DNA of 53,755 bases, taken from positions 1-53,755 of the forward strand of contig NZ_FMCH01000431.1 of NCBI RefSeq assembly GCF_900091855.1, in the 5' to 3' direction. This document shows positions 41,819 through 49,767 of the stretch, piece after piece. The translations under genes and the position numbers were made by a program. The notes under the pieces are model-generated. The model searched no databases, had not been told where the DNA came from, and was given only the letters and a program-made list of their open reading frames with translations. Source of the DNA: Streptomyces sp. DvalAA-14 (GTDB taxonomy: Bacteria > Actinomycetota > Actinomycetes > Streptomycetales > Streptomycetaceae). Within the stretch, counting starts at the first letter, position 1; each line of letters opens with the position of its first letter.

Positions 41819-43546
41819 GTGCCTCCGTTCCGCCGTGTGACCGCCGCTGAGAACAGACCCATGCCCCTCCCGCTGTGGGTACGGGGCGACACCAACGCCT
41901 TCTTCGGACTCGGCGTCAACGTCCTGGTCAATGTGCTGACCCTGACCGGGCTGTGCCTGGGTGTCCTCAAGATTCCGGGCCACGACGTCTTCCACACGAT
42001 CCTGCCGGCCCTCGGGATCGCCCTGATCGTCGGCAATCTCTACTACGCCTACCTCGGCCGCAGACTCGCCGTGCGGGAGGGGCGGCCGGACGTCACCGCG
42101 ATGCCCTACGGCCCCAGCGTGCCGCACATGTTCATCGTCGTCTTCGTCATCATGCTGCCGGTCTACCTGAAGACCAAGGATCCGCTGCTGGCGTGGAAGG
42201 CCGGCGTCGCGTGGGCGTTCATCATCGGCGTCATCGTGCTCATCGGGGCCTTCATCGGCCCCTGGATCCGCCGCTACGCGCCCCGCGCCGCCCTGCTGGG
42301 CACCCTCGCCGGCATCTCCATCTCCTTCATCTCCATGCGGCCGGCCGGCCAGATGTGGGACAAGCTGTGGATCGCCCTGCCGGTCTTCCTGCTCCTGCTC
42401 ATCGGCCTGATGACCGACATCAAGCTGCCCGGGAACATCCCGATCGGGCTCGCCGCCCTGCTGGTGGGCACCGCGATCGGCTGGGCCGGCGGGGCGATGT
42501 CCGGGTCGGCGGTCTCCTCCGCGGCGGGCGACATCACCCTCGCGCTGCCGACCCTCCATCTGGGCACCCTGTTCTCCGGTCTGTCCGGTGTCTCACCGCT
42601 GCTGGCCACCGCCATCCCGCTGGGCGTCTACAACTTCACCGAGGGCATGACCAACGTCGAGAGCGCCGCGGCCGCCGGTGACTCCTACAACCTGCGCTCG
42701 GTCCTGCTGGCCGACGGCGCGGGCGCCGTCATCGGCTCCGCGCTCGGCTCCCCCTTCCCCCCGGCGGTGTACGTCGGCCATCCGGGATGGAAGAAGGCCG
42801 GCGGACGCACCGGCTACTCGCTCGCCACCGGCGCGGTCATCGCCCTGATGTGCTTCCTGGGCATGTTCGGCCTGCTGGCCGCGATCCTCCCGGTCGCCGC
42901 GATCGTGCCGATCCTGCTCTACATCGGCCTGCTCATCGGCGCCCAGGCCTTCCAGTTCTCGCCCAGGGCGCACGCCGCCGCCGTGGTCGCCGCGCTGGTG
43001 CCGAACATCGCCTCCTGGGCCGTCGGGCAGATGGACGACGCCCTCGCGGCGGCCGGGACCACCGCGGCGAAGGTCGGCGAGGCCAATCTCGAGTCGTCGG
43101 GCGTCGTCTATCACGGCTTGACGGTGCTCGGTGAGGGCGCGATCCTGGCGGGCCTGATACTGGGCGCGCTCGTCGCCTTCGTCATCGACAAACGGTTCGT
43201 GCCCGCGGCGGCGGTGGCCCTGGTGGGCTCGGTGCTCGCCTTCGTCGGGCTGATCCACGCCCCGAAGGTCGGCTGGGACGAGAACGGCGGCGTGGCCCTC
43301 GGCTACCTGTTCGCCGCCGTACTGTGCGGCGCCCTGGCCCTGACGCACCCGCCGGCCCGCGTCCCGGACGCGGACGAACGGGAACTCGACCGCCGGCACG
43401 GTGGCGACGCCGACCTCCCGGCCCCGCAACCGGCCCCGGAACCGGCCCCGGAACCAGCCCTGGCGGGCATCACCACCGGGACGGACGAAGCCGCCGGGCC
43501 CGGCGAAGCGGCCGGGCACACCGGCGCTCCGGCCCCGACCGACTGA
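41819..43546 (+). CDS. NCS2-like (xanthine/uracil-type) membrane permease (575 aa)
   Basis: Polytopic membrane protein with about 12-14 hydrophobic segments up to residue 520, then a Pro/Ala/Asp-rich cytoplasmic tail. PLWVRGDTNAFFGLGVNVLV at the start, VTAMPYGPSVPHMFIVVFVI, the central LGVYNFTEGMTNVESAAAAGDSY (resembling the conserved helix 8-10 substrate region of nucleobase transporters) and FPPAVYVGHPGWKKAGGRTG are notable. It belongs to an uncharacterised branch, not to classic UraA/XanQ. The GTG at 41819 has AAGGGTG eight bases upstream. It sits in an operon with two cysteine hydrolases and an AtzH-like protein, so it probably imports their ureide or triazine-like substrate. Confidence 0.85.
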   Translation: MPPFRRVTAAENRPMPLPLWVRGDTNAFFGLGVNVLVNVLTLTGLCLGVLKIPGHDVFHTILPALGIALIVGNLYYAYLGRRLAVREGRPDVTAMPYGPSVPHMFIVVFVIMLPVYLKTKDPLLAWKAGVAWAFIIGVIVLIGAFIGPWIRRYAPRAALLGTLAGISISFISMRPAGQMWDKLWIALPVFLLLLIGLMTDIKLPGNIPIGLAALLVGTAIGWAGGAMSGSAVSSAAGDITLALPTLHLGTLFSGLSGVSPLLATAIPLGVYNFTEGMTNVESAAAAGDSYNLRSVLLADGAGAVIGSALGSPFPPAVYVGHPGWKKAGGRTGYSLATGAVIALMCFLGMFGLLAAILPVAAIVPILLYIGLLIGAQAFQFSPRAHAAAVVAALVPNIASWAVGQMDDALAAAGTTAAKVGEANLESSGVVYHGLTVLGEGAILAGLILGALVAFVIDKRFVPAAAVALVGSVLAFVGLIHAPKVGWDENGGVALGYLFAAVLCGALALTHPPARVPDADERELDRRHGGDADLPAPQPAPEPAPEPALAGITTGTDEAAGPGEAAGHTGAPAPTD

Positions 43547-43584
43547 GCCCGCCCCGCCACGACGAACCGAAAGGCACACAGCGG

Positions 43585-44010
43585 ATGGATGTGGACCTGC
43601 CGCAGACGGTCGCCGAAGTGACGGCGGCCTTCGCGGGCTACGAGGAAGCGCTGGTCGCGGACGACCGCGTCGCCATAGCCGGCTACTTCTGGGATTCCCC
43701 CGGCACCGTCCGCTTCGGCGTCGCCGACCATCAGACCGGCGCGGCGGAGATCCGCAGCTGGCGGTGGCAACAGCCCCCGCTCCCTGCCGGCCGTACACTC
43801 CACGAGACCGTCATCAGCACGTTCGGAACCGAATTCGCCGTCGTCACCACGCTGTTCGCCTACCCGGGCGCCGCGGCCACCGGCCGCCAGACCCAGGCCT
43901 GGGTCCGGTTCCCGGCCGGCTGGCGCATCGTCAGCGCCCATGTGTCGCAGATCCCCGACGACGCCCGGACACCGACGACGGGAGGGCATTCCCACCGCGC
44001 CGCCACCTGA
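43585..44010 (+). CDS. AtzH/HpxZ-like (DUF3225) protein (141 aa)
   Basis: Small NTF2-like protein of the AtzH-like family. MDVDLPQTVAEVTAAFAGYE, ALVADDRVAIAGYFWDSPGT, VRFGVADHQTGAAEIRSWR and TQAWVRFPAGWRIVSAHVS follow the DUF3225 pattern. HpxZ accompanies oxalurate breakdown, and AtzH acts on a carboxylated urea intermediate of cyanuric acid catabolism. That fits the two cysteine hydrolases and the permease immediately upstream (38 bases from the permease stop). AAAGG lies about 11 bases before the ATG. Confidence 0.82.
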   Translation: MDVDLPQTVAEVTAAFAGYEEALVADDRVAIAGYFWDSPGTVRFGVADHQTGAAEIRSWRWQQPPLPAGRTLHETVISTFGTEFAVVTTLFAYPGAAATGRQTQAWVRFPAGWRIVSAHVSQIPDDARTPTTGGHSHRAAT

Positions 44011-44084
44011 GACCCCCTGCGGGCCCTTGCCTGTGCGGGAATGTCCGCGCCCGGTGTCCGCAGGGGCTGGACGTGCCGAGCGGT

Positions 44085-44114
44085 GCGCCCCGGCCGTGCG
44101 GACGGCCGGGGCGC
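44085..44114. terminator. Bidirectional hairpin terminator
   Basis: Perfect 13-bp arms GCGCCCCGGCCGT and ACGGCCGGGGCGC with a four-base loop, between the convergent AtzH-like and formaldehyde dehydrogenase genes. Confidence 0.75.
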
Positions 44115-44177
44115 GGAATCGGTCGGGCCGCAGGTCCGCGGCGCCGTCGAGGCACCGCTGCGGCCGGGGCGCGACGG

Positions 44178-45323
44178 TCAGGCCGCCAGCTGCGGGTGCA
44201 GCACCACCTTGGTGTAGCCGTCGATCCGCTTGTCGAACTTCTGGTACGCCATCGGCGCCTGGTCCAGGGGGAGTTCGTGGGAGACCACGAAGCTCGGCTT
44301 GGCCCGCCCGGCGATGATCAGGTCCCGCAGCTGGCGGTTGTACTTCTTGACGTTGGCCTGCCCCGTTCCCACCCGCTGCCCCTTTTCGAACAGCTTGCCG
44401 ATGGAGACGAGCAGTTGGCCGTGCCGCGCGTTCTCGTTGGGGGCGCCCGGGTCGGACGGCACGTACAGGCCGGGGACGCCGAGCCGGCCGGTGGCCCGGA
44501 CCGTCTCCACCAGGGCGTTGAGCACCGTCGCCGGCTCCTCGTGGCCGAGGTCGTGCGAACGTGCCTGATAGCCGACCGCGTCGATGCCCTTGTCGGTGCC
44601 GTCGCCGTTGGTCTGCTCGCGGATCTGCTCCGCCGCGTCGCCCGCGGTGAAGTCGATCGGAATCGCACCGATCTCCTCCGCCTTGGCCAGCCGCTCCGGC
44701 ACCCGGTCCACCACGAACACCTTGGCGGCGCCCCGCAGCAGGGCGGAGTAAGCGCCCATCAGCCCGACCGGTCCCGCCCCGTACACCGCGACGGTCTCGC
44801 CGGGCGAGACCTCGGCCAGCTCGCACCCGTGGTAACCGGTCGGGAAGATGTCGGCGAGCAGGACGAAGTCGCTCTCGAACGCGTCGCCCTCCGGCAGCTT
44901 CAGGCAGTTGAAGTCGGCGTACGGGACCCGCAGCATTTCCGCCTGGCCGCCGGTGTACGGGCCCATCGCCACATATCCGTAGGCGCCGCCGGCAAAGCCG
45001 GGATTCACCGTCAGGCAGAAGGCCGTGTCCCCGGCCAGGCAGTTCTTGCAGAAGCCGCACGCCACGTTGAACGGCATCACGACGCGGTCGCCGATCTTCA
45101 GCGAGGTCACGCCGGAGCCGACCTCCTCGATCACGCCCAGGTTCTCGTGCCCGAAGACGATGCCGGCCTCGGCGGCCGTGCGGCCCTCGTACATATGCAG
45201 GTCCGAGCCGCAGATCGCGGTGGATGTGACACGGACCAGCACGTCGTTCGGGTGCTCGATGCGAGGATCCGCGACGTCCTCGATCTTGACGGTGTACGGC
45301 TCCTCGTAGACGACTGCCTTCAT
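44178..45323 (-). CDS. Glutathione-independent formaldehyde dehydrogenase-type zinc alcohol dehydrogenase (381 aa)
   Basis: Zinc-dependent medium-chain dehydrogenase that oxidises formaldehyde (or acts as a dismutase) without added thiol cofactor. Catalytic zinc ligands are Cys in STAICGSDLHMYEGR and the following GHENLG region. Structural zinc lies in NVACGFCKNCLAGDTAFC. VAVYGAGPVGLMGAYSALLR is the NAD loop. The insert PGFAGGAYGYVAMGPYTGGQ and ending GYTKVVLHPQL are typical of the FDH branch. ATG 45323 follows GGGAG at four bases. It is divergent from the YrdC-domain gene. It may detoxify formaldehyde released by demethylation or by the locus upstream; the link is only positional. Confidence 0.92.
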   Translation of the reverse strand: MKAVVYEEPYTVKIEDVADPRIEHPNDVLVRVTSTAICGSDLHMYEGRTAAEAGIVFGHENLGVIEEVGSGVTSLKIGDRVVMPFNVACGFCKNCLAGDTAFCLTVNPGFAGGAYGYVAMGPYTGGQAEMLRVPYADFNCLKLPEGDAFESDFVLLADIFPTGYHGCELAEVSPGETVAVYGAGPVGLMGAYSALLRGAAKVFVVDRVPERLAKAEEIGAIPIDFTAGDAAEQIREQTNGDGTDKGIDAVGYQARSHDLGHEEPATVLNALVETVRATGRLGVPGLYVPSDPGAPNENARHGQLLVSIGKLFEKGQRVGTGQANVKKYNRQLRDLIIAGRAKPSFVVSHELPLDQAPMAYQKFDKRIDGYTKVVLHPQLAA

Positions 45324-45607
45324 GCTGCTCCCACCTCCGTGCCGGTTCCTGCGGTCGACCTGCCGAATGCGACGGACCAACGCCGCCATTCCAGCTAACC
45401 CCGCCTCGCAATCCAGGACAAGCCGGGGCGTTGTGGCCCCTCACGGCGGCACCGCTCTGCTGTGTATTGATCGCCCTGGGTGGTGATCCGACCGCAGAGA
45501 GCCACGGCCGCTGGCACAAGACCGCCCGCCGGGACCCTTCCGCCGTCCGCGTGATCACCGCGGTGCCCGTCGTCCACCGCGTCGACGCAGCCCCTTAGGC
45601 TTGGCCG

Positions 45608-46228
45608 ATGGCCCGATACTTCGACGTGCATCCCGAAAATCCCCAGCCGCGGATCATCAGCGCCGTGGCCGACACCATCCGGTCCGGCGGACTTGTCGCG
45701 TATCCGACGGACTCCTGTTACGCCCTGGGATGCCGGCTGGGCAACCGTGACGGCATCGGCCGCATCCGGTCGATCCGGAACCTCGACGACCGCCACCACT
45801 TCACCCTGGTGTGCCAGAACTTCTCCCAGCTCGGGCAGTTCGTACAGATCGACAACGATGTGTTCCGGGCGATCAAGGCCGCGACGCCGGGCCGGTACAC
45901 CTTCATCCTGCCGGGGACGAAGGAAGTGCCGCGTCAACTGCTGCATCCCCGGCAGAAAACCGTGGGCGTCCGCATCCCGGACCACGTGGTGACGCAGGCG
46001 CTGCTCGCCGAACTCGGCGAACCCCTCGTCTCCAGCACCCTGTTGCTGCCCGACGAGGGGGAGCCGATGACGCAGGGCTGGGAGATCAAGGAACGGCTCG
46101 ACCACGTGGTCGACGCGGTGGTCGACTCCGGTGACTGCGGCACCGAACCCACCACCGTCGTCGACTTCTCCGGGGGCGGCACCGAGATCGTCCGATACGG
46201 GGCCGGCGACCCGGCCCGCTTCGAGTAG
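45608..46228 (+). CDS. YrdC/Sua5-domain protein, threonylcarbamoyladenylate synthase-like (206 aa)
   Basis: YrdC-fold protein related to the enzyme making L-threonylcarbamoyl-AMP for tRNA t6A37. ISAVADTIRSGGLVAYPTDS, CYALGCRLGNRDGIGRIRSI, HHFTLVCQNFSQL, FRAIKAATPGRYTFILPGTK and KTVGVRIPDHVVTQALL form the domain. It resembles the YciO branch (short, no C-terminal Sua5 domain), so it may be an accessory paralogue rather than the essential enzyme. A TAGGCT -10 element at 45596-45601, six bases from the ATG, indicates a leaderless transcript. It is divergent from formaldehyde dehydrogenase (284 bases between them, nothing else recognised). Confidence 0.9.
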   Translation: MARYFDVHPENPQPRIISAVADTIRSGGLVAYPTDSCYALGCRLGNRDGIGRIRSIRNLDDRHHFTLVCQNFSQLGQFVQIDNDVFRAIKAATPGRYTFILPGTKEVPRQLLHPRQKTVGVRIPDHVVTQALLAELGEPLVSSTLLLPDEGEPMTQGWEIKERLDHVVDAVVDSGDCGTEPTTVVDFSGGGTEIVRYGAGDPARFE

Positions 46229-46280
46229 CCGCCAGGGCCGCGCCGGCGGTGGCGTCGGTTCCGCGGCCGGGTGCCGACCG

Positions 46281-46301
46281 ATGGTACCTGTCCGGTACCA
46301 T
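46281..46301. promoter_or_regulatory. Inverted repeat ATGGTACC-N5-GGTACCAT, toxin-antitoxin operator
   Basis: Perfect 8-bp arms overlapping the likely -10 (TACCAT, 46296-46301), which stands seven bases before the antitoxin ATG. The geometry suggests a leaderless antitoxin mRNA repressed by its own product. Confidence 0.65.
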
Positions 46302-46308
46302 CCGAGGT

Positions 46309-46545
46309 ATGCCAGCTTTGAACATCACCTTCACCGACGACGAACTCGAGGCGGTCCGGGCCGCGGCCACCGCCGAGGGCAAGAGCCTGAAGCAGTACGT
46401 CCACGACCTGCCGCTGCGCGAGCGCCAGCGGGCCGTCTTCGTCCGCTACGCGGCGGGCTTCGGCGAGCAGCGCCGCGGCGAGTTCGACGAGGCGTTCCCG
46501 GACGAGGTCCCGCCGGCCGCCGCGCGCGGGACCGAAGCCGCCTGA
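46309..46545 (+). CDS. Small antitoxin-like protein (78 aa)
   Basis: Short protein with an N-terminal LNITFTDDELEAVRAAATAE segment typical of ribbon-helix-helix antitoxins, followed by an acidic, disordered-looking end (GEFDEAFPDEVPPAA) that could block a toxin. Its stop overlaps the next ATG by one base (TGATG), as expected for a toxin-antitoxin pair. An operator-like palindrome lies directly upstream. Assigned from architecture and neighbour. Confidence 0.75.
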   Translation: MPALNITFTDDELEAVRAAATAEGKSLKQYVHDLPLRERQRAVFVRYAAGFGEQRRGEFDEAFPDEVPPAAARGTEAA

Positions 46546-46925
46546 TGGCCTCGGTGCTCTCCATCGACGTGGCCTGGCTGCTGGACGTCCAGGAGCAGGC
46601 ACTGCCCGAGGACGTGTCGGTGGCCGACTACTCCGCGCTGGTCGCGGCCGTCGCCCGGCACAAGACGAAGATTCCCCGGCACGACACCGCCACCCCGGAC
46701 GCGGCCTGGCGGGCGGCCGCCCTGCTGCACACCCTGGTCCGCCTGGAGCCCCTGCCGTACCGCAACTCGCTGTACGCCTGCCAGGTCGCAGCCGCCTACA
46801 TGCATGCCTCCGGCGAGGGCGTGGACCCGCCGTACGGGGCCCTGGTGGATCTCGTCCGTGACCTCCGGTCCGGCAAGGCCGGCCTGTTCGACGCCGCCGA
46901 CCGCATCCGCGCCTGGCGCATCTGA
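46545..46925 (+). CDS. Fic/Doc-family toxin-like protein with degenerate active site (126 aa)
   Basis: Doc-like protein of a fic-type toxin-antitoxin system. The helical core is recognisable: LSIDVAWLLDVQEQALPEDV, ALLHTLVRLEPLPYRNSLYA and ACQVAAAYMHASG. In active Doc/Fic proteins the loop reads HPFx(D/N)GN(K/G)R; here the equivalent stretch is EPLPYRNSL, so the catalytic His and the Gly-Asn-Lys/Arg phosphate grip are missing. It should not perform standard AMP or phosphate transfer. Coupling to the 78-aa upstream gene supports a toxin-antitoxin origin; the present role may be different or regulatory. Confidence 0.72.
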   Translation: MASVLSIDVAWLLDVQEQALPEDVSVADYSALVAAVARHKTKIPRHDTATPDAAWRAAALLHTLVRLEPLPYRNSLYACQVAAAYMHASGEGVDPPYGALVDLVRDLRSGKAGLFDAADRIRAWRI

Positions 46926-46991
46926 CCTCGGTCGGCCCGTAGCCCGCCGTCTCCGCCCCAGGAACCGCCACCGGGTCCGACGGACCGGTGG

Positions 46992-47645
46992 TCAGTGGTG
47001 CAGCGGGACGAACAGCACGCAGGACACGGCCGCGCCGACCAGGAAGCCGACCACGGTCTGCGCGGGCGTGTGGTCGCGCAGAACGATCCGGGACCAGACG
47101 ACCAGGCAGGCCGGGACCAGCACCAGGAGCAGCCGGGGCCCGTAGTCGGCCACCAGGATCACGGTGGCCGCGCCGGTCACCGCCGTGTGCCCCGACACCT
47201 TCCACCAGACGGTGATGGCCGCTCCGGTGGCCAGGCCGGCCATGATGGTGGCGACCAGGACGACGAGTTCGCGCGGCGCTCCGAGCGGCCCGAGCAGGAC
47301 GACGCAGAGCACCGCGCAAGCTATGGCCACCGCCAGGGGGAGCGCCCGCTGCCGGCGTACCCGGACGTGGATGTCGGTGAAGCGCCCGGCACGCACTCCG
47401 CCGATGACCACCGCCAGCGGAATCCCGACGGACACGGTCGCGGCGGCCACCGCCCAGGCGACCCCGGCGACCCGGCCGCTGTGCCAGCCCACGACGAGCA
47501 GCAGCACGACGAGCACGGGAGCCGGCGCCAGTACATCCGTGACGAGGAGGGCGAAGGACCGCCGGGCTCCGGGGGCCGGCGCCGACGGGTCTGCCGGCAG
47601 CAGCGGTCCGGACACGGACGGGCGAGGAAGCCGCCTGGTGATCAT
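46992..47645 (-). CDS. PAP2 superfamily membrane phosphatase (217 aa)
   Basis: Integral membrane protein with six or so hydrophobic segments and the C-terminal part of the PAP2 phosphatase signature: KVSGHTAVTGA (motif 2, with His) and SRIVLRDHTPAQTVVG (motif 3, Arg and His). Motif 1 (K-x6-R-P) is not evident in the usual place: RVRRQRALPLAV may correspond. This is the pattern of the shorter PAP2 C-terminal group, probably acting on a prenyl or lipid phosphate at the membrane. A GTCGTACGAC palindrome lies at 47656-47665, just upstream of the ATG. Confidence 0.82.
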   Translation of the reverse strand: MITRRLPRPSVSGPLLPADPSAPAPGARRSFALLVTDVLAPAPVLVVLLLVVGWHSGRVAGVAWAVAAATVSVGIPLAVVIGGVRAGRFTDIHVRVRRQRALPLAVAIACAVLCVVLLGPLGAPRELVVLVATIMAGLATGAAITVWWKVSGHTAVTGAATVILVADYGPRLLLVLVPACLVVWSRIVLRDHTPAQTVVGFLVGAAVSCVLFVPLHH

Positions 47646-47792
47646 GCGAAGTATTGTCGTACGACTGTCTGACCGCCTTCACACGGGGTCGCACGGCCCA
47701 AGGGCCCTCCGGCTCGCCTCCGCCCTGCGCCGGCCGGGTGGGGGAACCCGGATCGGCTTTCCCCACCCGGCGTCGCGCGTACCGGGCTCAGC

Positions 47793-48110
47793 TCAGAACG
47801 CCTTCTTCTTGTACTGGTCGACGGTGCTGGCGAACGCCCCGGTGACCGTCCCGGCCGTCGGCGGCGACCGGTCGCGGAGCCCGAGGCCGAAGTGGGAGAC
47901 GCCGCCGGCGACCGGCGTGCCCGAGATCACGCCGGTCGCCCCGTCCAGGACGAGCCCCGCGGGCAGGGATCCGCCGGTGACGGACCAGGCATACGGCCCG
48001 GTAGGCGCTGCCCACCAGGCCGTCACCGAGCCGTGAGGTGCTGATCGCCCGTGGGCCGGCGGTTGCCGCGGTGGTGAAGACGGTGAAGCGATCCCCCTCT
48101 TGGGGCCCGC
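47793..48110 (-). pseudogene. Remnant of an Ig-like (putative Ig/He_PIG) extracellular domain
   Basis: The end of this stretch encodes GPYAWSVTGGSLPAGLVLDG, then ATGVISGTPVAGG, a clear putative-Ig repeat, ending at a stop at 47793. The first part of the same repeat (ISTSRLGDGLVGSAYR) appears just upstream in another frame, and about ten residues expected between them are missing. No start codon, signal peptide or further repeats are present. It looks like the decayed C terminus of a secreted protein with Ig-like linkers. Confidence 0.5.
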
Positions 48111-48175
48111 AGGTGCGGGTCAACTCCGATGCACGTCAACTCCGGTCCGGGCCACGGCCCGTAGGGCCGCACGCC

Positions 48176-48204
48176 GTGACGCCGGACCGCCGTGGGTCTA
48201 GGGT
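48176..48204 (+). promoter_or_regulatory. Leaderless promoter
   Basis: GTGACG (48176-48181), 17-base spacer, TAGGGT (48199-48204), then GTG 48211 after six bases. The spacing matches housekeeping-sigma leaderless promoters of Streptomyces and selects 48211 as start of the following gene. Confidence 0.6.
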
Positions 48205-48210
48205 GTGGCG

Positions 48211-49290
48211 GTGATCTTCAAGAGGAAGCGGGAGGCCTCGGGCCTCGCTGGCGCCGTGTCCGAGCTCGAGCAGGCCGTCGCTGGTCGCGACGGCGACCGC
48301 ACCGGGCAGGCCTTCACCGCTGTGATGAACGGTGTGCGGTCGGCGTCGGACGCCGAACGGGTCCTGGCGGGGCCCCGGTTGGCCATGCTGATCCCCGCCT
48401 TCCCGCCGACCGGTCCCCGTCCGGTGCTGGCGATGGCGGCCGGCTTCTGCGTCGAGCGCGGGGCCGATCCGGCGGCCTGCGCGGAGCCGATCCTCGGCGG
48501 CGTCCGCCGCGACCTGCTCGACGCCAGGGAGTTCGCCCGCCGCTGGACCGCCGCCGGCGGCGCCGCGGACGAACTGCCCGAGCCGGACGAGAAGATCATC
48601 GACGACGCGCTGCGGGCCCGCCTGGGCGGCGACGCGTACGAGGCCACGCGGTTGGCGCTGGCCTGGTGCTCGGTCGAGCAGTGGCAGCCGCCCGCGCTGG
48701 CCGTGCTGTGCCGCAGCGCCGCGACGCGCCGCCGGCACTCCTCGGCGATCCTCCCAGCCTGCCGCGAGCTCGCGGCCCTGAAGCGGCACGACCTCAAGTG
48801 CCTGGCCTACGCGCTGGCGGTGCTGGACGACGAGCCGCTGGTGGTGCTGCACCGGCCCACCGGGACCGGGTTCGAGGTGCGGATAGGCGGCATCGGGGAC
48901 AACTTCCAGTTGCACACGCTGCTGGCCCACGTCCTCATCGGCGGCGGCCACCTCCCCGGCACCGCGCCGTCCGCGGAGAGCGTCCGCCTGGCCACCGACC
49001 CCGAGCCCGCGCGGGGACGCACCGAGGTCGTGGCGACCGGCCCCTTCGCACTCGTCGCCCCGGACGGCGAGCAGATCTGGAACGAGGGGCTGCCCGACGA
49101 CATACCCGTGGTGGAGGGCCGCCGCCTGCTGGTGCTCGACCAGCCGATGTACCGGCGCAGTTGGAACGCCGACCGGTTCTTCCCGCTGCTCCCGGGCACG
49201 GCCGAGCTGACCCGCGTCCTGTCCGCGGACGAGGCGCGGACGTGGTTCGCCCGCACGTCGTCCGGCAGCGGAACCTACCGGGCGTCCTGA
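48211..49290 (+). CDS. Conserved hypothetical protein (359 aa)
   Basis: I do not recognise a domain. The protein is soluble, with no signal peptide or membrane helix. It has a helical, Ala-rich N-terminal half (to about residue 205) with repeated helix pairs such as LAMLIPAFPPTGPRPVLAMA and ALAWCSVEQWQPPALAVLCR, reminiscent of alpha-solenoid proteins. A more beta-like C-terminal half follows (LVVLHRPTGTGFEVRIGGIG, FQLHTLLAHVLIGGGHLPG). Codon usage and GC-rich third positions are those of a real gene. GTG 48205 is an alternative start, but the -10 at 48199-48204 favours 48211. No operon partner. Confidence 0.75.
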   Translation: MIFKRKREASGLAGAVSELEQAVAGRDGDRTGQAFTAVMNGVRSASDAERVLAGPRLAMLIPAFPPTGPRPVLAMAAGFCVERGADPAACAEPILGGVRRDLLDAREFARRWTAAGGAADELPEPDEKIIDDALRARLGGDAYEATRLALAWCSVEQWQPPALAVLCRSAATRRRHSSAILPACRELAALKRHDLKCLAYALAVLDDEPLVVLHRPTGTGFEVRIGGIGDNFQLHTLLAHVLIGGGHLPGTAPSAESVRLATDPEPARGRTEVVATGPFALVAPDGEQIWNEGLPDDIPVVEGRRLLVLDQPMYRRSWNADRFFPLLPGTAELTRVLSADEARTWFARTSSGSGTYRAS

Positions 49291-49767
49291 CCCGGCGATC
49301 CGGCCGCGACGTCGTCGCACCCGTGCCGCGCGGGCGGCGCACGACGCCCGCGGCGGCACCGGCTGCCGGTGCGCGCCCCCGGCCACAGAAATTGAGCCAG
49401 AACCGGTGGCCGGGTTCCGGGCCGGTTCCGCCGGCGCCGGCATCATGGCCTGGACGTTTCGTCCGGTTGTCGGTCCGTACGCCGTGCCGTGCCGAGGTTG
49501 ATCCGCTCAGAAGCGTTGGCCGGCGGAGCCGTTGGGCGGCGTCGGGCGAGGCCGAATGTGCCCCTTCCCGCGTGGTTTCCCGGGCGGATTCTCGGTCGGC
49601 GTCTTGACTCCGCACACGGGCCCAAGGACGCTGTAGCGCAGTCGCTGGTAAAGAAGGTTTCCTAACTATTGGACGCTTCCCGCGCCCACCGGAAGCCCAG
49701 GCCGCGCCACCACCGCTCGCCGTTCGGCCCAGCCTCAGCAGGCGGAATCGCACACCGAGGAGTCGAC
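49291..49767. other. 477-base interval upstream of the GH2 gene
   Basis: No coding frame stands out. Near its end, GGTAAAGAAGGTTTCCTAAC (49648-49667) resembles one half of the GTTAGGAAAnnTTTCCTAAC-type sites often placed before Streptomyces polysaccharide-hydrolase genes and related to ROK-type operators. It is about 100 bases before the start and may carry control of the glycosidase. Confidence 0.4.
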
